Source: an uncultured Simplicispira sp.
GTDB lineage: Bacteria > Pseudomonadota > Gammaproteobacteria > Burkholderiales > Burkholderiaceae_C
Length of the DNA stretch: 11,377 nt
Assembly (NCBI GenBank): GCA_903882725.1
Contig: CAIRYF010000239.1
Coordinates: 1-11,377 of the forward strand
Direction of reading: 5' to 3'
Position numbers and translations under genes: made by a program. The notes under the pieces were generated by a model. That model saw only the letters and a list, made by a program, of their open reading frames with translations, had not been told where the DNA came from and did no database searches. This document shows, piece after piece, positions 6,247 to 11,377 of the stretch. Positions within the stretch are counted from its first letter, which is position 1, and each line of letters starts with the position of its first letter.

Positions 6247-7584
6247 TGCGCTGGCCAGTCCCATGTGCGTGACTTGCAGATCCAGCAGTGTCTCGGGGTC
6301 TTGCGACTCTGTGGTGTTGGGGTTGTTGAGTCCGTCATGGAGACGCTGCATATCTAAGTCGCCCGTCCATTTGGCCACTACCAGCGTGGCTACGCCATTG
6401 CCGACCAAGTTGGTCAGCGCGCGTGCCTCGGACATGAAGCGGTCAATGCCCAGAATCAGCGCCAGGCCGGCCACCGGAATGCCACCCACCGCCGACAGCG
6501 TAGCGGCCAGCACAATAAAACCACTGCCAGTGACGCCAGCAGCGCCCTTGGAGGTCAGCAACAGCACGGCCAGCAGCGTGATTTGCTGCGTCAGGCTCAT
6601 GGGCGTGTCAGTGGCCTGCGCAATGAAGATGGCCGCCATGGTCAGGTAAATAGATGTGCCATCGAGATTGAACGAGTAGCCAGTCGGAATCACCAAGCCA
6701 ACCACCGACTTGCGTGCGCCCAAGTTTTCCATTTTTTCCATCATGCGCGGTAGCACCGACTCGGATGACGACGTGCCCAGCACGATCAGCAGCTCCTCCT
6801 TGATGTAGCGCACAAATTTGAATACGCTGAAGCCATGCAGGCGCGTGACGATGCCCAGCACCACGAACACAAACAGCAGGCAAGTCAGGTAAAAAGCCCC
6901 CATCAGCTTGCCCAACGAAAAGAGCGAGCCCACGCCATACTTGCCGATGGTGAAGGCCATGGCACCAAAGGCACCAATCGGCGCGACTTTCATGATGATG
7001 CCGACGATGTCGAACAGCACGTGCGAAAACCGCTCAATGAAATCAAATACCAATGTGCCGCGCCCGCCAAACTTGTGCAGCGCAAAGCCAAACAGCACTG
7101 AAAACAGCAGCACTTGCAGCATCTCGCCCTTGGCAAACGCATCGACCACTGAGCTTGGAATAACGTGCAGCAAAAAGTCCACTGTGCCCTGCATTTTGCT
7201 GGGGTCTGTGTAGGCGGCAATGGCCTTGGTGTCCAGCGAAGTTGCATCGATGTGCATTCCCGCGCCCGGTTGCAGCATATTGACAACGACAAGACCAATA
7301 ACCAGTGCCAGCGTGGACATGATTTCAAAATACAGCAGCGCCAGACCCCCGGTTTTGCCGACTTTTTTCATGTCCTCCATGCCGGCAATGCCGACCACCA
7401 CGGTGCAGAAAATGATGGGCGCGATGATCATTTTGATCAGCTTGATAAAGCCATCACCCAGCGGCTTCATCTGGGCACCCATCTGGGGATAAAAATGGCC
7501 CAGCAGCACCCCGACGGTGACGGCGAAAAGCACCTGGACATACAGGGACTTGTAAAGAGGTTTGCGTTGGAGCGTCGTGGACAT
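6238..7584 (-). CDS. dctA: C4-dicarboxylate/cation symporter DctA
   Basis: A 448-residue inner-membrane transporter of the dicarboxylate/amino acid:cation symporter (DAACS, SLC1-like) family, importing succinate, fumarate and malate aerobically. Family signatures are present: the serine-rich re-entrant loop [17 protein letters not shown], the [10 protein letters not shown] motif, and the substrate-site segment [20 protein letters not shown]. Several hydrophobic helices are evident, and the opening [19 protein letters not shown] is typical of DctA. The frame is open for 51 codons upstream of this Met, but those read like non-coding sequence and AAGG lies 8 bases before the ATG at 7584, so the shorter form is chosen. 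The gene lies 193 bases downstream of the orphan dctP on the same strand. The leader carries a candidate promoter and a long inverted repeat. Its likely controllers are the kinase-regulator pair divergent from dctP. Confidence 0.95.
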   Translation of the reverse strand: MSTTLQRKPLYKSLYVQVLFAVTVGVLLGHFYPQMGAQMKPLGDGFIKLIKMIIAPIIFCTVVVGIAGMEDMKKVGKTGGLALLYFEIMSTLALVIGLVVVNMLQPGAGMHIDATSLDTKAIAAYTDPSKMQGTVDFLLHVIPSSVVDAFAKGEMLQVLLFSVLFGFALHKFGGRGTLVFDFIERFSHVLFDIVGIIMKVAPIGAFGAMAFTIGKYGVGSLFSLGKLMGAFYLTCLLFVFVVLGIVTRLHGFSVFKFVRYIKEELLIVLGTSSSESVLPRMMEKMENLGARKSVVGLVIPTGYSFNLDGTSIYLTMAAIFIAQATDTPMSLTQQITLLAVLLLTSKGAAGVTGSGFIVLAATLSAVGGIPVAGLALILGIDRFMSEARALTNLVGNGVATLVVAKWTGDLDMQRLHDGLNNPNTTESQDPETLLDLQVTHMGLASAKT

Positions 7585-7643
7585 GACAACGGCCTTGCTT
7601 GAAAAATGGGTGGAATAACTGCCATGGCGCCACAGGGTGGAAC

Positions 7644-7687
7644 ATGGCCCGATGGCAACCAGATGCATCCATTGCCATCTAGGCCAT
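7644..7687 (-). promoter_or_regulatory. Long interrupted inverted repeat in the dctA leader
   Basis: Perfect 8-bp arms GATGGCAA (7651-7658) and TTGCCATC (7672-7679) extend outward, after a one-base asymmetry, through ATGGCC and GGCCAT. This gives roughly 14 paired bases around a 13-base loop. No T-run follows on the minus strand, so it is not an ordinary terminator. It could be a leader hairpin or a regulator-binding dyad for dctA. Confidence 0.45.
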
Positions 7688-7695
7688 AAGGGGCA

Positions 7696-7724
7696 ACGAT
7701 AGACGGCCTTGCCCGGCGTGCCAA
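7696..7724 (-). promoter_or_regulatory. Candidate sigma-70 promoter of dctA
   Basis: On the minus strand TTGGCA (7724-7719), 17 bases and TATCGT (7701-7696) give a plausible promoter. The start of transcription would be near 7689, leaving a leader of about 105 bases that contains the inverted repeat. It would let dctA be expressed apart from dctP. Sequence evidence only. Confidence 0.35.
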
Positions 7725-7777
7725 CTGTGTCGTTCAACAGGCGGGTTTACCCTTGGTTGGGTGGAATTTTTAGCTGT

Positions 7778-8791
7778 TCAGGGGGCGATGGCCTGCTGCA
7801 CGTCCTTGAGTAGGCTGGCACCGATGCTGCGTGCAAAGCCCTCATACACCGGCTGCGCTGCCTGCTTGAGGGCAGCGCGTTGCTCTGCTGTCAGATGGTG
7901 GATGCGAACATTTGGGCTGCGCTGTAGTTGTGTCAGCGCCTGTTCGTTCATTTGCGCTGACAGTTGGTTGCCCAGTGCCAGTGCTTCGGCCAGCGCGCTG
8001 TTCAGTAGCGCGCGGTCTGCGGATTTGAGGCTGGCCCAAAAGCGTGGGTTGATGACTACGGCATAGCCTAGGTAGCCATGTCCGGTCAGCGTGACATCGG
8101 ACTGCAGCGGTGCCAGCTTCTGTGTGAGAAAGTTTGACAGCGGGTTTTCGGCACCGTCCACGACACCACTGGCCAGAGCCTGTAGTGTTTCGCCAAACGG
8201 CAGCACTACGGGCTGCGCGCCCAGCGCCCGCATTTGTGCTGCCAACACCCGCGAGGCCTGTACCCGCAAGCGCTGGCCCTGAAAGTCAGCCAATGTGCGC
8301 AGCGGTTTGTGCGCACTCATCTGCTTGAAGCCGTTGTCCAAAAAGCCTAGCCCGAGCATTTGCTGGCGGCCCAGCCGCTGCAGCAGCTGCTGGCCGACTG
8401 GCCCCTGTGTCACGCGGCGTACCTGCGCCAAGTTGTCAAACAAAAAAGGCAGGTCAAACACTTCAAATTCTGGCAGCCCGTAATTGCCAAATTTGGACAA
8501 CGATGGCGCGAGCATCTCGACTGCGCCCAGACGCAGCGCTTCCATTTCGTCGTCGTCGCCATAGAGCTGCGAGTCGCAATACACCTCCACGCGGATGCGT
8601 CCACCGGAGCGCTGTGCCACCAGTTCCTTGAAATGGCTGGCCATCATGCCCTTGGGCGTGTCTTGGGCCACCACATGGGAAAAGCGCAGCAGCACTGTGC
8701 CACTGTCAGCGTGCGATACGCTGATAGCCAGCGCCAGCGCCAGCACAGCTGCCAGCAGCCACAGTAATGCAGGATTTGAACGGTGAAACAT
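7778..8791 (-). CDS. dctP: TRAP-type C4-dicarboxylate binding protein, DctP family, without DctQM
   Basis: A 337-residue periplasmic solute-binding protein of the TRAP (DctP) family. Residues 1-28 are a signal peptide with a leucine/alanine-rich core and a probable cut after SHA. The mature part begins with LRFSHVVAQDTPKG, usual for the family. The carboxylate-binding arginine is R176 in GQRLRVQAS, and VDGAENPLSN (211-220) matches the conserved VDGxENPLSN stretch of dicarboxylate binders. In classical TRAP systems dctQ and dctM follow, but here the next gene on the strand is dctA. The protein therefore has no membrane partner in view and may serve as a periplasmic sensor subunit for the divergent kinase, or work with a TRAP permease encoded elsewhere. 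Its ATG is 29 bases from that of the kinase gene. No good Shine-Dalgarno is visible, and no terminator follows, so read-through into dctA is possible. Confidence 0.9.
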   Translation of the reverse strand: MFHRSNPALLWLLAAVLALALAISVSHADSGTVLLRFSHVVAQDTPKGMMASHFKELVAQRSGGRIRVEVYCDSQLYGDDDEMEALRLGAVEMLAPSLSKFGNYGLPEFEVFDLPFLFDNLAQVRRVTQGPVGQQLLQRLGRQQMLGLGFLDNGFKQMSAHKPLRTLADFQGQRLRVQASRVLAAQMRALGAQPVVLPFGETLQALASGVVDGAENPLSNFLTQKLAPLQSDVTLTGHGYLGYAVVINPRFWASLKSADRALLNSALAEALALGNQLSAQMNEQALTQLQRSPNVRIHHLTAEQRAALKQAAQPVYEGFARSIGASLLKDVQQAIAP

Positions 8792-8803
8792 CTTCGCTAT
8801 GCT
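8776..8803 (+). promoter_or_regulatory. Candidate promoter of the sensor kinase-regulator operon
   Basis: TTGAAC (8776-8781), 16 bases and TATGCT (8798-8803) form a moderate sigma-70 match overlapping the start of dctP. Transcription would begin near 8810, about 11 bases before the kinase ATG. The -10 lies inside the dyad at 8793-8809, so a protein bound there would block it. Confidence 0.3.
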
Positions 8804-8809
8804 AGCGAA
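8793..8809. promoter_or_regulatory. Perfect dyad between divergent dctP and sensor kinase gene
   Basis: TTCGCTA-TGC-TAGCGAA is a perfect inverted repeat with 7-bp arms. It occupies most of the 29-base gap between the two start codons, so a dimer bound here could control both directions, for instance in autoregulation. The binding protein is unknown. Confidence 0.45.
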
Positions 8810-8820
8810 AAAGACCTGCC

Positions 8821-10824
8821 ATGCCCTCCGCGCCTAAGCTCAATTCCGCCATGTTCGATTTGGCCCAACGCCAGACCCCGGCACCCAATCGCCGCGCCAT
8901 GGTTTGGCTGGCCGGGCTGCTGCTGCTGGTGTCCGTGTCCATTGGCTTGTTAGCACTGTTTTTGCGCGCCGAGGAAGTTGCACAGGAAGACCGGCGTCGA
9001 GCCGACGATGCGCAGTGGCTGGATCAGACGCTGCACTTTCACTTTCGGCGCCTAGAAAGTGAGCTGGAAGCATTGGCATTGCAGGCGCAAGCACAGGGGC
9101 AGCAGGAGCAGCGGGGGCAGAACACTGTGGTGCCCACGCGCGCTGGTTTGTTTTGGCGTAGCCCGGGCGTGGTGGTCTTTCAGGGCTGGATTGCTGCCCC
9201 GCTGCCCGAATCAGATGGCGTGTCGGCGTTGCCGCAAGCCGCCTTGAACAACCCGCACAATGCCCAGGCGCTGGCCAGTATGCTGGACGTCACACGCGGG
9301 TTGCGCCGGGCTGCCTATGCAGGACCCCTGCCTCAGGGTGACGGCACACCGGGGCAGGCAGTCTGGCTGGCTGTGCCGCTGTTTGAGCAAGGGCGTTTTT
9401 TGGGGGACTATGTTGCTGCCGTTGCGCTTGATCAGGCGCTTGCCCATGCCATACCGGCCTGGTTTTTCAAGAGCCATGCCATCAATGTAGCCAGTGAAGC
9501 CGCACAGAGTAGCCCAGACAATGGCATAAGCGCGTCACACTATCTTGTTCCTATCAGCCTGCCGGGTGCGCAGTGGCAGCTACAGGTTGATGTATTGGAC
9601 AGCCAGCCGGCAGGGGTGCCCCGGGCATTTTTTGGTGTTGCGCTGGTGTGTTTGGCGGGCATGGTGTTGGCGTTGTATTTTTTGTGGCGCGACATTGCCC
9701 GGCGCCAGCGCGCCGAGTCGCAATTGCAAAGCCAGTTGGCGCTGCGCACGGCAATGGAGCGCTCGGCACCCTTGGGCTTGCGTGCGTGGAATCTAGACGG
9801 CCAGCTGCTCTATGTCAGCCAAGCGTTTTGCCGCATGGTTGGCTGGCCCGAGGCAGCGCTGCTGGCGCATGGGGGCAGGCCGCCTTATTGGCCAGCCGAG
9901 CAGGGCGATGAGTTGGCGTGGCTGCACGAGCGTGCAGCGCCCGAGCGCGAGCTGCAGGCAGGCGCGTCAACGTTGTTGTTGCACCAAGACGGCCACACGC
10001 TCGAAGTGTTAGTGCAGAGCGCGCCGCTGACACTGGCCAACGGCAAGGTGATTGGCTGGTTGGCCTCGGCGCTGGATATTACCGAGCGCAGGCGCACCGA
10101 ACGGCTGGCTGCGCGCCAGCAGGAAATGCTCGAAGCCTCAGGCCGCCTGATTGCTGTCGGTGAGGTTGCCTCGACGCTGGCGCATGAGCTTAACCAGCCC
10201 TTGGGCGCACTCAGCAGTTTTGCTAACGGCCTGCTCAACCGGCTGCGCCAAAATCGCATCACGCTGGCCGAGATCGAGCCCGTTATCGAACGCATGGAGC
10301 GCATGACTGAAAAGGCTGGTCGCGTGATCCAGCGTGTCAACGCCTTTGCCCGCCGCCAAGAAATGACGCGCCAGCCGCTGGCGCTGCACGCCTTTATTGA
10401 ACGGGTTGCTCACAACGTGCCACTGCCCGATGGCCTGGACTTGCAGCTGTGCCTGCCAGAAGCTGAACGCACGATTCCAGCCGATGCGCTGCTGCTAGAG
10501 CACGCACTGCACAATCTGGTGCTCAACGCCACCGAGTGGGCGACGCGCGACGCCATATCTGCATCGCCAGCGTGCGTGCGTGTCAGCTTGGTGCTGGCCA
10601 AGACTTTGGTTGGTATCCGGATCGAAGACAGCGGCCCCGGCGTGGCCGAGGCGTTTGAGCAAAAAATCTTTGACGCCTTTGCCAGTCAGAAAGTGGGCGG
10701 CATGGGCATGGGCTTGGCAATTTGCCGCTCCATCGCCGAGGCGCACCACGGCCACATCGATATAGCCCGTAGCAGCGCGCTGAACGGGGCACAATTTACG
10801 TTATGGCTGCCGTTACACCCGTGA
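8821..10824 (+). CDS. dctS: Cache-PAS sensor histidine kinase, DctS-like
   Basis: A 667-residue inner-membrane sensor kinase. Helix 1 is about 27-48 and helix 2 about 268-288. The roughly 220 residues between them are periplasmic, with a helical start (51-95) typical of Cache-type sensing domains of the DctB/DctS class. A PAS domain follows (about 310-422), ending in ALDITERRRTE. The dimerisation domain carries the phospho-accepting H455 in AHELNQPLGALSSFANG. The ATPase domain shows the N box HNLVLNATEWA (N569), the G1 box DSGPG (603-607) and the glycine-rich GGMGMGLAI (626-634). The name DctS rests on this architecture, the FixJ-type partner and the neighbouring dctP and dctA; the ligand is inferred to be a C4-dicarboxylate. 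The ATG at 8821 lacks a strong ribosome site; M11 and M27 are alternatives. The gene overlaps the regulator gene. Confidence 0.9.
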   Translation: MPSAPKLNSAMFDLAQRQTPAPNRRAMVWLAGLLLLVSVSIGLLALFLRAEEVAQEDRRRADDAQWLDQTLHFHFRRLESELEALALQAQAQGQQEQRGQNTVVPTRAGLFWRSPGVVVFQGWIAAPLPESDGVSALPQAALNNPHNAQALASMLDVTRGLRRAAYAGPLPQGDGTPGQAVWLAVPLFEQGRFLGDYVAAVALDQALAHAIPAWFFKSHAINVASEAAQSSPDNGISASHYLVPISLPGAQWQLQVDVLDSQPAGVPRAFFGVALVCLAGMVLALYFLWRDIARRQRAESQLQSQLALRTAMERSAPLGLRAWNLDGQLLYVSQAFCRMVGWPEAALLAHGGRPPYWPAEQGDELAWLHERAAPERELQAGASTLLLHQDGHTLEVLVQSAPLTLANGKVIGWLASALDITERRRTERLAARQQEMLEASGRLIAVGEVASTLAHELNQPLGALSSFANGLLNRLRQNRITLAEIEPVIERMERMTEKAGRVIQRVNAFARRQEMTRQPLALHAFIERVAHNVPLPDGLDLQLCLPEAERTIPADALLLEHALHNLVLNATEWATRDAISASPACVRVSLVLAKTLVGIRIEDSGPGVAEAFEQKIFDAFASQKVGGMGMGLAICRSIAEAHHGHIDIARSSALNGAQFTLWLPLHP

Positions 10825-11377
10825 ACTGTTTTTCTGACTGCGTTGTCCACGTTGTGGACGACGATGCCGATTTTCGCGACGGCTTGGTTTGGCTGTTGGA
10901 CTCACGCGGCTTGGTATCGCGCAGTTGGAGTGGCGGTGATGTTTTTCTGCAGTCCTTGCGTGCCGATAAGGACCGGTGGGCTTGTTGCGTTGTGCTGCTG
11001 GATATTCGCATGGAGCCATTGTCGGGGCTGGAAACCTTTGAGCAGCTCAAAGGTCTGGGTTGGCCTTGGCCAGTGCTGTTTTTGACCGGCCACGGTGAAT
11101 TGAGCATGGCGGTGGCCGCTGTCAAAAATGGCGCTTGGGATTTTTTAGAAAAACCGTTTCAAAACAACCTGCTGGTCGATAAGGTGCAGTCTGCAAGACA
11201 GGCCGCGCTGAATCTACAGCTGGATGCTGGCCAGCAGCTGCGCTTTAGGCAGGCGCTGGCGGCACTGAGCACGCGTGAGCGCGAGGTGCTGGATGGACTG
11301 TTGCAAGGTCACTACAACAAGAACATTGCTGACCACATGGGCATCACGCCACGCACGGTAGAGTTTCACCGCGCCAA
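10803..11377 (+). CDS. dctR: FixJ/LuxR-family response regulator, DctR-like (C-terminus cut by window edge)
   Basis: The window holds 191 residues of a two-domain transcriptional regulator. The receiver (about 14-130) has acidic-pocket residues D19-D21, the phosphorylation site D67 in LLDIRM, T95 in FLTGHGE and K117 in EKPF. A LuxR/GerE-type helix-turn-helix follows, LSTREREVL (155-163) to NIADHMGITPRTVEFHRA (174-191), broken off at the recognition helix. It resembles FixJ and the DctR partner of DctS in Rhodobacter capsulatus, not the NtrC-type DctD of rhizobia. ATG at 10803 overlaps the kinase gene by 22 bases; an in-frame GTG at 10821 overlapping the kinase stop as GTGA is an alternative start. 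Either way the two genes are translationally coupled. Its likely targets are dctA and dctP. Only about the last 15-25 residues should be missing. Confidence 0.9.
   Translation, partial: MAAVTPVNCFSDCVVHVVDDDADFRDGLVWLLDSRGLVSRSWSGGDVFLQSLRADKDRWACCVVLLDIRMEPLSGLETFEQLKGLGWPWPVLFLTGHGELSMAVAAVKNGAWDFLEKPFQNNLLVDKVQSARQAALNLQLDAGQQLRFRQALAALSTREREVLDGLLQGHYNKNIADHMGITPRTVEFHRA

Noticed and set aside
7708..7724. Sigma-54-like TTGGCACG followed by GGGCAAG on the minus strand upstream of dctA
   Set aside because: The GG and GC elements are 8 bases apart instead of the required 10, and the regulator here is FixJ/LuxR-type, not an NtrC-type sigma-54 activator.
7585..7737. 51-codon N-terminal extension of dctA starting [10 protein letters not shown]
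   Set aside because: It does not look like transporter sequence; the usual DctA N-terminus begins at the Met at 7584, which has AAGG at proper spacing.
7740..7777. Possible terminator after dctP (GGGTTTACCC and a T-run at 7767-7772)
   Set aside because: The T-run follows the short stem only in the plus direction, opposite to dctP transcription, and the stem has only 4 bp.

Overview
The window looks like chromosomal DNA of a betaproteobacterium, most likely Burkholderiales/Comamonadaceae. The protein sequences have that flavour, the coding sequence is moderately GC-rich, and there are two copies of a short AGCGCT-centred intergenic repeat of a kind I recall from Comamonadaceae genomes. This placement comes from reading the sequence, not from a search. 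There is no rRNA, tRNA, CRISPR array, prophage or insertion sequence.

Layout. Positions 1-449 (-): 5' part of tsaE (tRNA t6A ATPase), divergent from and slightly overlapping queG (429-1520, +; epoxyqueuosine reductase). Both act in tRNA anticodon-loop modification. A hairpin-forming repeat (1526-1590) separates queG from two convergent tandem genes (1620-2897 and 2977-4239, -). These encode paralogous EAL-HDOD proteins whose EAL domains lack part of the catalytic site. A roughly 400-base gap (4240-4642) holds a possible gene relic, a near-palindrome and a second, inverted copy of the repeat. Next come a gamma-carbonic-anhydrase-like hexapeptide protein (4643-5167, +) and, 32 bases later, hslO (5200-6192, +; redox chaperone Hsp33).

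The right half is a C4-dicarboxylate module. dctA (6238-7584, -; Na+/H+-dicarboxylate symporter) lies downstream of a solitary TRAP-type binding protein (7778-8791, -; DctP family) with no DctQ/DctM membrane genes beside it. Divergent from dctP, across a 29-base gap holding a perfect 7+7 bp dyad, are a Cache-PAS sensor histidine kinase (8821-10824, +) and an overlapping FixJ/LuxR-type response regulator (10803 to the window end, incomplete). The most economical reading is that kinase and regulator (DctS/DctR-like) control dctA. The orphan binding protein may then be a periplasmic co-sensor rather than a transporter subunit, as described for the DctA-DctB-DctS-DctR set of Bacillus subtilis.

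The most interesting non-coding structures are the long interrupted hairpin in the dctA leader, the dyad between dctP and dctS, the 9-bp tandem repeat built from the last codons of dctA, the inverted pair of dispersed repeats, and the apparently leaderless queG start. No wholly unknown system is evident. The DctA/orphan-DctP/DctSR arrangement is the best candidate for a functional story.
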